This document shows positions 47,220-58,416 of a DNA stretch of 64,000 nt, piece by piece. A model generated the notes under the pieces. That model had not been told where the DNA came from. It saw only the letters and a list, made by a program, of their open reading frames with translations, and did not search any database. The DNA lies in assembly GCF_019059575.1 (NCBI RefSeq), contig NW_024883481.1, forward strand, positions 1-64,000, in the 5' to 3' direction. The position numbers and the translations under genes were made by a program. Each line of letters starts with the position of its first letter. Position 1 is the first letter of the stretch. The DNA comes from Amphibalanus amphitrite. Lineage: Eukaryota > Arthropoda > Thecostraca > Balanomorpha > Balanidae.

Positions 47220-48214
47220 TGTAGAGATCATCTATGCGATTTGTCATCTATGCGATTTGTCATCTATGCGATTTGTCATTTCATGTTGTCATTTTTATTT
47301 ATATTGTCACCGCCTTATTAATCAATCTGTTACCTGTTGTCAATTGCGCGTCAAGTTTGTTTGTTATTTGTAAACCGGCCTGCCGCTGGCCTCAACCTTC
47401 CTAGTAACCGCTGTGCCATACGCTATAGAACGTGTCGTGCAAAGGTCACGGCGGCACCCCTGAGGCGGCCGCTGCCCGTACGTTTAGGAGCCCATTGTCG
47501 TGACGTCATGACTGTGGACAAAGGTCGCGGTAGGGGCTCTCCCGGCAGCCGGACGGTGACTCATACGTTGAGCTTGTCTCTCGCCGCGCCTGCGGGCATA
47601 TTGGTAGTACTAGGGACGGCCAGCATATGACCGCGGTTTTCGGCGACATTGTCAATTCGTTTCTCGACTCTGCTGTTCGCTACAAGACAAATACACATAG
47701 AAAACGGCTCGGGCATTTGGAGAAGAGCGGCTACTCTGAGGCGAAGGAAGAACACGGAGATTCACACAAACGACCTGACTAGGTTGCACCGGCCACAGTC
47801 GACCGAGGTGGGCTTCTGCGCCCTTAAAGACGCCTCTGACTGGCCATTGCGCTGACACCCTGGTCGGACCACGGTCATTGATCGGACCCTGCCACTGGTT
47901 CGTGCTCAGGCTGCCTTAGCGGGTAGACCTGCTCGACCAGACGCCCCACTGGTGGGCGAGTGCTCGGTTCCGACTTTCACCGCCGGTCCAACAGCGTTCT
48001 GCTGGTTCCCGCCGATCCGGTTACGACACCGCAAGTGCCGTACCGACTCGGGCGTCCCAGGTGGGCGTAACGGTTACCACACCAGTTCGCGACCCCCAGG
48101 CTCTGTCAGCCGTCGTACGGCTCTCGGACGGACACTCTAATAGATCAGCCACAGATCAATAGATTGTCACGGACCGTCCGTCCAGCCACGCGCTACCCAC
48201 AGCGCAGTACGACA
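47220..48214 (+). repeat. 5' LTR
   Basis: 995 bp, from TGTAGAGATC to ACGACA. It includes three tandem copies of ATCTATGCGATTTGTC near its start. It pairs with 52469–53525. Confidence 0.93.
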
Positions 48215-48216
48215 AT

Positions 48217-48233
48217 TGGTGACCCCGACGTGA
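48217..48233 (+). promoter_or_regulatory. Primer-binding site, tRNA-Trp
   Basis: TGGTGACCCCGACGTGA begins two bases after the LTR and is complementary to the 3' end of metazoan tRNA-Trp including CCA. Minus-strand DNA synthesis would start here. Confidence 0.88.
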
Positions 48234-48262
48234 TCTCCGTTGTTCGACCTTAGCCTCTCGTC

Positions 48263-49183
48263 ATGCCCGCGGACAGCGCACAGTCCGGCGCCGCAGCTCA
48301 AGACTCGGCCAGCGTTCCAGCTTCAGCCTCCGAGTCAACTCATCGGCCCATGGCTAGCTTCCGGCTACCACCATACTCTCCGGAAGAGCCCGACCTGTGG
48401 CTACTGCAGGTGCAGTGCGCTTTCGACGTCAGCGGGGTCGACTCCGACGAGCTGAGGTTTAAGCTCCTCGTCGCAAACCTCCCCGCCAACATCGCCGTCC
48501 AGGTCAAGGACGTCATCCGGTCATCCCGGTCTTTTGACGTGCTGTGTGCAGCGCTCCAAGCCCGCCTGGCACAGTCACGCGCCGACCGACTACAAGCCCT
48601 GCTCGGCCGCCAGCAGCTCGGCGATCAGAAGCCGACGGCGCTGTTGCGCTCAATGCGCAACGAGCTAGCCGCAGCCGGGGACGCACCGGTTGATACGGAG
48701 CTCTTCCGTACCCTATTTCAACAACGGCTACCGCAGCCCGTCCGTGCTGCCCTCGCCCTCCTGCCAGCCGACAGCACGCTTGACGCACTGGCAGAAGCGG
48801 CCGACCGGTATCTGGAAGCTAGCGGACCGGACCCACGGCTATCAGCGATCGCGGCACAGCCGTACACACAGCCGGCACCGCCCATCGCTGCTGCAGCGAC
48901 AGCCCCGGCGCCAGCTGCAACCCCTGCGCTGGACACCGTCATCGCCTCCCTGGTCGCTAAGATGGAGCGCCTGGAGGCCAGCAACCGACGACTCGAGGAC
49001 GCCGTGCGGCGCGACCGCAGCCGTTCCCGGCCGCGCCAGGCGTCTCGCCAGTCACGCCGCCCGTCACCGGCTCGTCCTTCAACGCCGCCGCACGACGACA
49101 CGCTGTGTTGGTACCACCAGCGATTCGGCGCCCAAGCGCGCCGATGCAAGTTGCCGTGCTCCTGGATCGCCTCGGAAAACTGA
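48263..49183 (+). CDS. gag: Gag of CsRn1-like retrotransposon
   Basis: 306 codons, starting 29 bases after the primer site. The N-terminal half (about residues 30–190) is a capsid-type helical region with a [16 protein letters not shown] opening, as in Gag proteins of this group. It is followed by an alanine/proline-rich linker and an RS/R-rich stretch. A zinc-binding motif C-x2-H-x9-C-x3-C (C282, H285, C295, C299) is the CHCC form typical of CsRn1 relatives. The last 79 bases overlap the pol frame, which lies at -1. Gag forms the particle that packages the RNA. Confidence 0.9.
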   Translation: MPADSAQSGAAAQDSASVPASASESTHRPMASFRLPPYSPEEPDLWLLQVQCAFDVSGVDSDELRFKLLVANLPANIAVQVKDVIRSSRSFDVLCAALQARLAQSRADRLQALLGRQQLGDQKPTALLRSMRNELAAAGDAPVDTELFRTLFQQRLPQPVRAALALLPADSTLDALAEAADRYLEASGPDPRLSAIAAQPYTQPAPPIAAAATAPAPAATPALDTVIASLVAKMERLEASNRRLEDAVRRDRSRSRPRQASRQSRRPSPARPSTPPHDDTLCWYHQRFGAQARRCKLPCSWIASEN

Positions 49184-52100
49184 GGCGCCCCGTGCTGATG
49201 GCGCAAAGCACGGGCGCCCCTCCTGCCGCGCCACTCCTCTTCGTGAGGGACACGGAGACGGACCGGCAATTTCTAGTCGACACCGGGGCGCAGGTCAGCG
49301 TGCTGCCTCGCCGCTGCCTGCCCAACGGGTCCACACTGACCCCTGCTCCTGTCGGCCAGCAGCTCGTCGCGGCAAACGGCTCACCGATCGCGGTGCACGG
49401 CACCTGCCTGCTGGACGTCACCTTGAGTCAGCAGCACCGCCTGAAACATCGATTCTTCGTCACTGACGTCACCACACCCATCTTGGGCACCGACTTCCTG
49501 GCCGCACATCACCTCGTCGTGGACGTTGCCAACCAGCGTCTCCTGCGGGACGGCACCGTCTGCGCCAGCGCCGAGCGGTCACGGCTGTGCTCCATCGGAG
49601 TGCGTCTCGTCCGGGAGCAGGCTGCTGCTCGCTTCGCAGCTGTCCTCGCACGGTACCCGGATGTGACCTCACCAAAACCTGGACCAACACCGGTGAAGCA
49701 CAACGTGACGCACCACATCGTCACCAAGGGTCCACCGGTGTACCAGCGGCCACGACGCCTCCCGCCGGAGCGCCTTCAAATCGCACGTGCCGAGTTCAAC
49801 AAGATGCTCCAGCAAGGCATCATTCGACCGTCGAGCAGCAGCTGGACAACTCCACTCCACATGGTGCCAAAGAAGAGACCCGGCGAGTGGCGTCCTTGCG
49901 GCGACTACAGAGCGCTGAACGCCCGCACGGTACCAGACCGCTACCCACTGCCGTACCTGCGGGACTTTTCAGCCGACCTGCATGGGTGCACCGTCTTCAG
50001 CACCATCGACTTGGTGAAGGCGTACCACCAGATCCCGGTGGAACCTGCCGACGTCCCCAAGACAGCCATCACGACACCGTTCGGCCTCTACGAATGCGTT
50101 CGGATGCCGTTCGGCCTCAGAAACGCCGGACAGACCTTCCAGCGTTTCATGGATGAGGTCCTCCGCGGCATACCGGGCTGCTTCGTCTACCTGGACGACA
50201 TTCTGCTGGCCAGCCCGACTGCCGAACACCACCTGCAGCTCCTGGACCAAGTGCTTCAGCGCCTCAACACCTACGGCGTCGTCGTCAACAGGCACAAGTG
50301 CGTCCTGGGACAGGAGCAGGTGGTGTTCCTCGGCCACTCGGTAGACGCCGACGGCGTCCGCCCGCTGCCTGGACGAGTCGAGGCCATCAAAGACTTCCCG
50401 GAACCGACTACTCAGTCCCAGCTACGGAGGTTCCTGGGGATGGTAGCCTACTACCACCGCTTCATCCCCCAGGCAGCCGAGCTCCTGCAGCCTCTGCACG
50501 CCTTAATCACCCACAAGGCAAAACGCTCGAGAGCGCCTGTCACGTGGACAGACTCGGCGCGGCAGCGTTTCAAGAACGTCAAGGACGCCCTGGCCACGGC
50601 GACACATCTCGCACACCAAGTCCCGGACGCGCCGCTCGCCCTCTTCGTCGACGCCTCGGACTGCGGAGTGGGCGCCGTCCTCCAGCAGCACGTCGCCGGC
50701 GAGTGGCAGCCCCTCGCTTTCTTCTCAAAAACGCTCCAACCTGCGGAGAAGAAATACAGCACGTTCGGGCGCGAGCTGCTCGCTATCTACCTGGCCGTCC
50801 GGCACTTCAAGCACGCCATCGAAGGACGGTCAGCAATCATTTTCACAGACCACCGACCACTGGTAACGGCCATCGGCTCCTCGTCCGACCGCTACTCGCC
50901 ACGAGAGGTCCGCCACCTGGACTACATCGGCCAGTTCGTGTCTGACATCCGCCATGTGCCTGGCAAGGACAACGTGGTCGCCGACACGCTGTCACGCACG
51001 GTCTCGATGGTGGCCCAGCCGCGACCCCCGCTCGCCGACTTCACTGCCATCGCCAAGGCCCAGTCCGAAGACAGCTCGCTGGAAGACCTCGAGGCCTCAG
51101 ACACCTCACTGCGCCTGCGCCACATCCCGGTCGGCGATGGACTCTGTCTGCTCTGCGACGAGTCCACCGGATCGCCTCGGCCGGTCCTCCCGGAGGCGCT
51201 GCGCCGGCCCTTCGCCAAGGCTCTGCACGACCTGTCGCACCCTGGCGTCGAGGCCACCGTCAAGCTCGTCTCTAAGCGGTTCGTCTGGCCCGGTATGGAT
51301 CGCGACGTGCGCCGCTGGACCCGAACCTGCCTCGCCTGTCAGCGCTGCAAAATCGGCCGGCACACCAAGTCTGACGTCGGCACCTTCCAGCCACCTCAGC
51401 AACGCTTCGACCACGTCCACGTGGACCTCGTCGGCCCGATGCCTCCGTCAAGAGGGCACTCGTACCTCCTGACGTGCGTCGACCGGTTCACTCGGTGGCC
51501 AGAAGCCATCCCTCTGCCGGACAGCCGCACCACCACGGTCGCCCGCGCCTTCCTCGAGCACTGGGTCGCCCGATTCGGCGTTCCGTCCATCATCACGACG
51601 GACCGAGGTGCCCAGTTCGAGTCGGCCCTCTGGTCGGAGCTACAGCGATTCCTGGGCTGCCAGCGAACTCGGACGACGTCCTACCACCCGGCCTGCAACG
51701 GTATGGTGGAACGCCTGCATCGCCAGCTGAAGGCCAGCCTCCGTGCACACCAGGCTACGTCATGGACGGACGTGCTGCCGCTGGTGCTCCTGGGCATACG
51801 CTCCACCATCAAGGCGGACCTGCAGGCGACGTCAGCCGAGCTGGTGTACGGCTCCTCACTGCGGCTTCCCGGCGAGTTCTTCATCAGCAGCCAAGCCTCA
51901 GCAGCATCACCAGCCGGCTTCGTACAGGACCTGAAGCGCGCCATGTCTCAGGTGCGGCCGACACTCCCACGTCCGGTCCAGCGCGCCACGTACGTCCCGA
52001 CGGCACTCCAGACGGCGACACACGTCTTCGTGCGCAGGGACTGTCACCGCTACCCGCTGGACGCTCCATACGACGGACCGTTCCCGGTTACCGAAAGGAC

Positions 52101-52473
52101 CACCAAAACCATCACCATCGACCGTCGACAGAAAAAGGAGGTCATCAGCATCGACCGGTGTAAGGCCGCCTTCCTGGAGACGCCAGACGAATCCGGTCAT
52201 CGACAGTCTGACCTGCCGACTGTGCAGCCGCACGGTACTCAGTCCAGCGGCCCGCCGGCCGCGCCACCGCTCAGCAATGAGCCCAGCGGCCCGGAGCTTC
52301 TGATCTACGGTGACGCACCTAATCGCCCTGCAGCCGTCGCTCGGGCTGACGCTGCACCATTGCAGCCTCGGCCGGTACTACGGACGACCCGCTCCGGCCG
52401 CGTCATACGACCTCCGGTAAGATATCGCCATGTCACTTTTGTCCGCGACATGTCTGGCGAGGGGGTACTGTAG
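49105..52473 (+). CDS. pol: Pol of CsRn1-like retrotransposon (protease, RT, RNase H, integrase)
   Basis: 1122 open codons, probably read as a Gag–Pol fusion by -1 frameshift near 49174, so the true N-terminus is likely Gag's. Residues are counted from 49105. The aspartic protease has DTGA at 59–62. Reverse transcriptase has YLDD at 362–365. RNase H has FVDASDCG and FTDHRPL. Integrase has an HHCC zinc region (…HPG… CLACQRC) followed by the catalytic triad D774, D833 and E869, giving DD35E spacing. No stop or frameshift is seen, so it is potentially functional. The stop TAG at 52471–52473 lies within the first bases of the 3' LTR. Confidence 0.95.
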   Translation: MLVPPAIRRPSAPMQVAVLLDRLGKLRRPVLMAQSTGAPPAAPLLFVRDTETDRQFLVDTGAQVSVLPRRCLPNGSTLTPAPVGQQLVAANGSPIAVHGTCLLDVTLSQQHRLKHRFFVTDVTTPILGTDFLAAHHLVVDVANQRLLRDGTVCASAERSRLCSIGVRLVREQAAARFAAVLARYPDVTSPKPGPTPVKHNVTHHIVTKGPPVYQRPRRLPPERLQIARAEFNKMLQQGIIRPSSSSWTTPLHMVPKKRPGEWRPCGDYRALNARTVPDRYPLPYLRDFSADLHGCTVFSTIDLVKAYHQIPVEPADVPKTAITTPFGLYECVRMPFGLRNAGQTFQRFMDEVLRGIPGCFVYLDDILLASPTAEHHLQLLDQVLQRLNTYGVVVNRHKCVLGQEQVVFLGHSVDADGVRPLPGRVEAIKDFPEPTTQSQLRRFLGMVAYYHRFIPQAAELLQPLHALITHKAKRSRAPVTWTDSARQRFKNVKDALATATHLAHQVPDAPLALFVDASDCGVGAVLQQHVAGEWQPLAFFSKTLQPAEKKYSTFGRELLAIYLAVRHFKHAIEGRSAIIFTDHRPLVTAIGSSSDRYSPREVRHLDYIGQFVSDIRHVPGKDNVVADTLSRTVSMVAQPRPPLADFTAIAKAQSEDSSLEDLEASDTSLRLRHIPVGDGLCLLCDESTGSPRPVLPEALRRPFAKALHDLSHPGVEATVKLVSKRFVWPGMDRDVRRWTRTCLACQRCKIGRHTKSDVGTFQPPQQRFDHVHVDLVGPMPPSRGHSYLLTCVDRFTRWPEAIPLPDSRTTTVARAFLEHWVARFGVPSIITTDRGAQFESALWSELQRFLGCQRTRTTSYHPACNGMVERLHRQLKASLRAHQATSWTDVLPLVLLGIRSTIKADLQATSAELVYGSSLRLPGEFFISSQASAASPAGFVQDLKRAMSQVRPTLPRPVQRATYVPTALQTATHVFVRRDCHRYPLDAPYDGPFPVTERTTKTITIDRRQKKEVISIDRCKAAFLETPDESGHRQSDLPTVQPHGTQSSGPPAAPPLSNEPSGPELLIYGDAPNRPAAVARADAAPLQPRPVLRTTRSGRVIRPPVRYRHVTFVRDMSGEGVL
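49174..49218 (+). promoter_or_regulatory. Candidate -1 ribosomal frameshift signal (gag–pol)
   Basis: GGAAAAC at 49174–49180 sits immediately before the gag stop TGA (49181–49183). A strong stem follows: arm 49184–49196 (GGCGCCCCGTGCT) pairs with 49207–49218 (AGCACGGGCGCC) with one bulged base and a 10-base loop. Pol is in the -1 frame. The heptamer is not a perfect X-XXY-YYZ and the spacer is short, so the exact slip site is uncertain. Confidence 0.55.
52456..52465 (+). promoter_or_regulatory. Polypurine tract
   Basis: GGCGAGGGGG lies just before the 3' LTR and within the last codons of pol. It would prime plus-strand synthesis. Confidence 0.7.
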
Positions 52474-53525
52474 AGATCATCTATGCGATTTGTCATCTAT
52501 GCGATTTGTCATCTATGCGATTTGTCATTTCATGTTGTCATTTTTATTTATATTGTCACCGCCTTATTAATCAATCTGTTACCTGTTGTCAATTGCGCGT
52601 CAAGTTTGTTTGTTATTTGTAAACCGGCCTGCCGCTTTTTTTTTTTTTTTTTTTTTAATTTTGCTCCCGACAGGCCGAGGCCCTGGTCGGGGTAGGCCGG
52701 CCTCAACCTTCCTAGTAACCGCTGTGCCATACGCTATAGAACGTGTCGTGCAAAGGTCACGGCGGCACCCCTGAGGCGGCCGCTGCCCGTACGTTTAGGA
52801 GCCCATTGTCGTGACGTCATGACTGTGGACAAAGGTCGCGGTAGGGGCTCTCCCGGCAGCCGGACGGTGACTCATACGTTGAGCTTGTCTCTCGCCGCGC
52901 CTGCGGGCATATTGGTAGTACTAGGGACGGCCAGCATATGACCGCGGTTTTCGGCGACATTGTCAATTCGTTTCTCGACTCTGCTGTTCGCTACAAGACA
53001 AATACACATAGAAAACGGCTCGGGCATTTGGAGAAGAGCGGCTACTCTGAGGCGAAGGAAGAACACGGAGATTCACACAAACGACCTGACTAGGTTGCAC
53101 CGCCCACAGTCGACCGAGGTGGGCTTCTGCGCCCTTAAAGACGCCTCTGACTGGCCATTGCGCTGACACCCTGGTCGGACCACGGTCATTGATCGGACCC
53201 TGCCACTGGTTCGTGCTCAGGCTGCCTTAGCGGGTAGACCTGCTCGACCAGACGCCCCACTGGTGGGCGAGTGCTCGGTTCCGACTTTCACCGCCGGTCC
53301 AACAGCGTTCTGCTGGTTCCCGCCGATCCGGTTACGACACCGCAAGTGCCGTACCGACTCGGGCGTCCCAGGTGGGCGTAACGGTTACCACACCAGTTCG
53401 CGACCCCCAGGCTCTGTCAGCCGTCGTACGGCTCTCGGACGGACACTCTAATAGATCAGCCACAGATCAATAGATTGTCACGGACCGTCCGTCCAGCCAC
53501 GCGCTACCCACAGCGCAGTACGACA
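52469..53525 (+). repeat. 3' LTR with 62-bp insertion
   Basis: 1057 bp. Identical to the 5' LTR as far as I compared, except a G/C change near 53103 and the 62-bp insert at 52637–52698. Confidence 0.93.
52637..52698 (-). mobile_element. Small T-tailed insertion in the 3' LTR
   Basis: A run of about 20 T followed by AATTTTGCTCCCGACAGG and a GC-rich end, absent from the 5' LTR. On the minus strand it reads as a short transcript fragment with a poly(A) tail, consistent with a truncated SINE or other retroposed fragment. No clear target duplication is visible. Confidence 0.6.
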
Positions 53526-54610
53526 ATACTTAGAAAGGGCCTCTTTGGGGCCCTCTTTGGGCCCCTTCCTTTGGATTCCCCGGTAGGTTTCTTCAGCCAG
53601 ATTGAAGAGGGGGCCCAGGAGAGTGTCTGTGCAAATTTTGAAGAAAATCGTAGGGGCCGCCCCATTGGGCCCCAAATTTCAATTGGGTCCCGTGGGCCCC
53701 AGGTGGGCCCCATCGAAAAATGTTACTTGGGTTTTTTGTTTGGGAAATTACGCTCTTTCCAATGATGTGCATATTGCCGGGGTTGGTCGCGAAATTAGGG
53801 GCAATACTTAGAAAGGGCCTCTTTGGGGCCCTCTTTGAGCCCCTTCCTTTGGATTCCCCGGTAGGTTTCTTCAGCCAGATTGAAGAGGGGGCCCAGGAGA
53901 GTGTCTGTGCAAATTTTGAAGAAAATCGTAGGGGCCGCCCCATTGGGCCCCAAATTTCAATTGGGTCCCGTGGGCCCCAGGTGGGCCCCATCGAAAATTG
54001 TTACTTGGGTTTATTGTTTGGGAAATAACGTTCTTTCCAATGATGTGCATATTGCCGGGGTTGGTCGTGAAATTAGGGGCAATACTTAGAAAGGGCCTCT
54101 TTGGGGCCCTCTTTGGGCCCCTTCCTTTGGATTCCCCGGTAGGTTTCTTCAGCCAGATTGAAGAGGGGGCCCAGGAGAGTGTCTGTGCAAATTTTGAAGA
54201 AAATCGTAGGGGCCGCCCCATTGGGCCCCAAATTTCAATTGGGTCCCGTGGGCCCCAGGTGGGCCCCATCGAAAATTGTTACTTGGGTTTATTGTTTGGG
54301 AAATAACGTTCTTTCCAATGATGTGCATATTGCCGGGGTTGGTCGTGAAATTAGGGGCAATACTTAGAAAGGGCCTCTTTGGGGCCCTCTTTGGGCCCCT
54401 TCCTTTGGATTCCCCGGTAGGTTTCTTCAGCCAGATTGAAGAGGGGGCCCAGGAGAGTGTCTGTGCAAATTTTGAAGAAAATCGTAGGGGCCGCCCCATT
54501 GGGCCCCAAATTTCAATTGGGTCCCGTGGGCCCCAGGTGGGCCCCATCGAAAAATGTTACTTGGGTTTTTTGTTTGGGAAATTACGCTCTTTCCAATGAT
54601 GTGCATATTG
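53526..54610. repeat. 278-bp tandem satellite array, about four units
   Basis: Units start near 53527, 53805, 54083 and 54361, each beginning ACTTAGAAAGGGCCTC. They are rich in GGGCCC/GGGGCC palindromes. Units 1 and 4 share one variant tail (TTTTTTGTTTGGGAAATTACGC), and units 2 and 3 and the fragment at 47139 share another (TTTATTGTTTGGGAAATAACG). Open frames of 132 and 107 codons recur with the same period and are artefacts. Confidence 0.95.
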
Positions 54611-55303
54611 CTGGATTTTGTCGATGTTATAGGCCTGAAATTGTTGAAAACGTTTATTTATGCCCCGAGGGCATACTCCCGGGCCCATATATTTGAAGCT
54701 GTTTTGTTCGGTTCAGGGGGGCGCTAGCCCCCTAAATTTGGTACCGTGGCACGTAAAATTTTGTCCTCTTTCGAATGACGTGCATTTTTAGCTGTTTTGA
54801 CGGCTAGAAGTAGGGTTTTCAAAGTTCGTCGATTGTGCCCTGAGGGCATACTGTTTTTTGGGATTTGTGGCCCCCCTGATGGATTCCCCGCATTTTGGCA
54901 CTAGGATTTTCGATAGAGGACACCATTCTGCACCTCTCCACCAAAATTCAGCGAAATCGTAGGGGCCGTCGATCCCTGCTGAATCCCTGCTGAACCCCTG
55001 CTGAATCCCTGCTAACTTCCGTTACATTGCGACCTGCGAGTCAGCGTGACAACGCGGGATTTCTCCCACACGCGAATTTCTGGCAAAGTGTCCTAAAAGA
55101 CTGAGTGAGTGTTTTTATATACCTTGACTGAGTGAATCCGTAAACACGGTATCTGAAGCTGTATTGATAAGATTCCGCAACAATATCAATGAAGCAATGT
55201 CAATTTGTATGCAATATGAATACTGATTCCTGAGAGCAAGAGAAGCTGAAGTCACAGAAGGCTAGGCTCGAAGCCGCCGCGTTCAAATCCATATTAATCT
55301 GAA
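54611..55303. repeat. Diverged satellite-related DNA and short tandem repeat
   Basis: Strings such as GATTCCCCG and AAATCGTAGGGGCCG recur in the same order as in the 278-bp unit, so this is probably decayed array. A short tandem of CCCTGCTGAAT lies at 54978–55016. No gene is seen. Confidence 0.55.
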
Positions 55304-55570
55304 TCAGAGGCCAGTTTTACCAACAGAAAAATAGCAGCCCGGCGCAATTTTTCTGTCAAAAACCCGCCGACGAGTTTCACCAACCAGGCGAAAAAATATC
55401 CGCCGGCGTGAAAAAATATCAGCCAGAAAAATAGCCAACGAGTTTCACCAACGGCAAATGCGGCATTAATGGAGTGTTTATCTGCGCCATTATATGTAGA
55501 AAAACAGCCCAAAAAAATAGACAGGCGACCCCGTCTATTTTTTTGATGTCGTGTTGGAATAATTGGCCTC
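55304..55570. mobile_element. MITE-like element with AGGCCAGTTTTACCAA end
   Basis: Starts GAGGCCAGTTTTACCAAC and ends near AATTGGCCTCA, giving a short inverted end. It contains two GAGTTTCACCAAC strings. An inverted relative is at about 59740–59920. Confidence 0.5.
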
Positions 55571-56910
55571 ATTTGTTACTAATTATCGTGATTTGCGCTT
55601 CTCAGTTGATATAATAATTTAGTATCATTCATGGCCAATTTGTAAAGCATCTGGGCTTCAAGATTAGAAGAGGAATACTGATGATATTGCGTAAAGAAAG
55701 AGCCTTTGTCACCAGGCAGGACCAAAAGGAACCAACAAGACGGGTGTTTGGTGTTGTGGTGTTAGTTTTTTCGTTTTATATTATCTTTTTGCTACCAGCA
55801 CCCAACAGCAAGATGATAGCGCATTAACTAGTGGTCAGCTTACAAGTTCATTGCTCGCACGGAAGTGGAAAATAATGATGGAAGGTCATTTTCGAAAATC
55901 GAAGGTGCTTGAAGAAATGCTGGAAGGAGAGGCAGAGAGGGTAGGCTCATTGGACTCAAGATTTTAAATGAATATGTCACTGTTTTCACATATTCATCTA
56001 CATTTGACATTGCAAGGTGCCAGCTACTGATACCACTACTACTTTTTGGTGGAACTTACTCGAGCTGTGCGGCATGGTGCATTGACATTGCTAAGACCAA
56101 AATGGCAAGAGTGTCAAGACATAATAATTCAAGATAGTAATTCAAGATAATTCAACTCAAGATAGAATAAATTTAAAAAAGAAATTGAATAGCATGAAAG
56201 AAATGTATAAAGGCTTGTTTTTCAAGCAAAACGTGCAAAGTTTGCATGGTTGCGAACCCGAACAAACTTGCTGAATGCTGTCATAAGATTGTGCCACTGA
56301 ACTCAGCAAGTCATGCTGCCAATATTGAAGGAAAAGAAAATAATAGTTATGTTGTAAAATGTAAATGAATCCATAACTCATGTGTGTGCAGTGTGCACTG
56401 TGCTGATATTGAATGCATGTGTATCTTGCATGCATGAGTCATGCAGGGATCATGTTAAAACTGGCTGTAAGTATTGTGAGTTAGTTTTGCTAAATTGTGG
56501 AGGCACCAGGCAAATTGAGGTCGAAATGTTATTTGTTCACCTCAGCGCTGAAATTTCTGCACACAGAGTTTTCAGATCATGCGCCGAAATGTTCATGCAG
56601 CCCGTCCGTTACGCTGGTCATGTTGACAGTGACAAGGATTTTTTCCCAGTCTCATGTTGAAATACAATAATAATTCACTTAGCTTGATTTTAGCTTATGT
56701 TTTTCATGCCAGTTCCTGGAATAAGGCAGCCAATATTTTCTGTCATGTGAGAAATAAAATGACAATATGCACAATTGCGGGCTGTGGCATGTTGTGATGT
56801 TTTTCCTTGTTTATTGCTGAGGTTTTTCCAGTCTCTGCTGCAAAAACGGTGGTGAATCCACCGTCGTCCGACGGTTTCGATGACGCCAATCATCGGCGAG
56901 TGTTGCTGTG
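55571..56910. other. AT-rich stretch without recognisable genes
   Basis: No supported coding sequence or repeat family is recognised between the MITE-like element and the DDX51-like pseudogene. Confidence 0.4.
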
Positions 56911-58416
56911 ATGGCCGACCTGACTGAGCGCACAGCGGCAGCCGCCGTCGCCAATAACGACAGTGAGGACGCCTCCGAGTCGGACGGAGACGCCGCCGCG
57001 GACGACTTCACCGTGCTGGACGAGGTGGAGCGCTCGAGCCGACAGGCCGTGCACCGCGTGCGCTGCCCGACTGGCTGGCGCACCCGCAGCCGATTGGCGA
57101 CCGGCGGCCGGCGCCGGCCAATCTGCCGGCGCTCTGCCCCGAGCTGCGCGCCCGGCTGGCCGCCGAGGGCATCGAACAGGTGTTCCTGGTGCAGGTGACG
57201 GTGCTGCCCGAGTTGCTGGCGGCCGCAGAGTCGCCGCTGCCACCGGCCGACCTCTGCGTCTCGGCGCCGGCCGGCCGCGGTAAGACGCTGCCGTTCGTGC
57301 TGCCGCTGGTGCAGGCGCGGCGCCGCGGTGCGCCGGCCGCCGGGTGCGCGCGCTAGCTGTGCTACCCACACAGGCGCTGCCCGCTCAGGTGCCCGCCGTG
57401 TTCCGCCAGTACGACGCCGACACGCCGCTCTGCGTCCGGCTGCTGGGTGGAGACGAAGTGGCACGAGGGGGGGGGGGGGGGGCACCAACTGGTGGCGGTG
57501 GGGCCGCGCGGCCCGGTCTCCCTGGCTGATCGTGGTGAGCACTCCTGGCTGGCTGATGGATCACATAACCAGCGCCGAGGGCTTCTCGCTAGCGCACCTG
57601 CGCTACCTGGTGATCGACGAAGCCGACCGGGTGATCGAGATGGCCGAGACGGGCTGGCTGAAAGCGGTGGAGCGGGAGGCGGCAGCCACGGCCCACCGCC
57701 CTGCATCGCCGGCCGGCTGACGGCCGCCGCCGTCTGCGCGCCTCACCTGCCGCTGCAGAAGCTGCCGTTCTTGGCTACCCTGTCACAGAACCCGGAGGCC
57801 GGAGAAGCCGGAGCGAATGTCGCTGTTCCAGCCGCGACTGCTGGTGGCCGGCACGGCCGGCCGCCGTCGCACTGCCCGGTCAGTTCGTCGGCAGGCTCAC
57901 CACGCCCGCCGAGCTGAGCGAGTCGTTCAACGTGGTGGCGCCGCAGCCGCTGAAGCCGCTGCTGATACACAATTTGCTCCGACAGCCCGACTGGCGGCGC
58001 TCGCTCGTGTTGGTCAACTGGAACGAGGCGGTGCACCAGCTGGAGCTACCGCTGTCGGTGCTGGGCGCGCGCGAGGCCGAGTTCCCTGGGGCAGTGCCGG
58101 CGGGCCAGCGGCGGCTCGCGCCAGCTGAGATGCTGGTGTGCTCGAGGCTATGGCGCGCGGTATTGACGTGGACGCCGTGGACGCGGTCGTGTCGTACGAC
58201 ATCCCGGCGCTGTTGAAGGCACACTGCGTGCGTCGGACGGCGCGCGTTAGCCGGGCCGGCCAGGCGGTCACGCTAATGTTTGACCGGCAGCGCAGCCATT
58301 TCTAGCGGCTGATGGCGCAGGCGGGCAAGGTGGACGGCCGGGTGCGGGAGACGCCGGTGCCGCTGTACGAGCTGCGCCAGTACGAGGCGACCTACGTCAG
58401 TGGATTTCCACGCTAG
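56911..58416 (+). pseudogene. Intronless decayed copy of a DDX51-type DEAD-box RNA helicase
   Basis: DDX51 (yeast Dbp6) is a nucleolar helicase needed for large-subunit ribosome assembly. Its motif series can be followed here without introns but through several frame changes: LPDWLAHP about 57070, [10 protein letters not shown] (motif I) about 57265–57295, [10 protein letters not shown] (Ia) about 57362, [11 protein letters not shown] (Ib) about 57540, VIDEAD (II) about 57610, LATLSQNPE in place of the usual SAT (III) about 57775, FQPRLL, TTPAEL, and ARGIDVDAV with a damaged HRxGRTAR region about 58150–58250. Shifts occur near 57060, 57340, 57470 (a 15-G run), 57700 and 57830, and an in-frame TAG lies at 58303–58305. 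Lack of introns suggests a retrocopy, though no poly(A) tail remains. Confidence 0.8.

Larger units (their letters stand above)
47220..53525 (+). mobile_element. Complete Ty3/gypsy retrotransposon, CsRn1-like
   Basis: The element is 6306 bp with 4-bp ATAC target duplications (47216–47219 and 53526–53529) and TG…CA LTRs. It has a primer site matching tRNA-Trp, a gag and an open pol. CsRn1-group elements are known for a tRNA-Trp primer and for a CHCC rather than CCHC motif in Gag; both are seen here. There is no env. The LTRs are almost identical apart from a 62-bp insertion in the 3' LTR, so the insertion is recent. It sits in the 278-bp satellite. Confidence 0.95.

Noticed and set aside
53593..54599. 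Repeated 102–132-codon open frames
   Set aside because: They recur every 278 bp with the satellite on both strands and show no domain; the periodicity comes from the repeat.
53526..54610. CRISPR array
   Set aside because: Units are 278 bp and repeated throughout without unique spacers, and the DNA is eukaryotic.
55262..55292. tRNA gene fragment (GTTCAAATCC B-box-like string)
   Set aside because: No cloverleaf can be formed with the upstream bases; only the B-box-like string is present.
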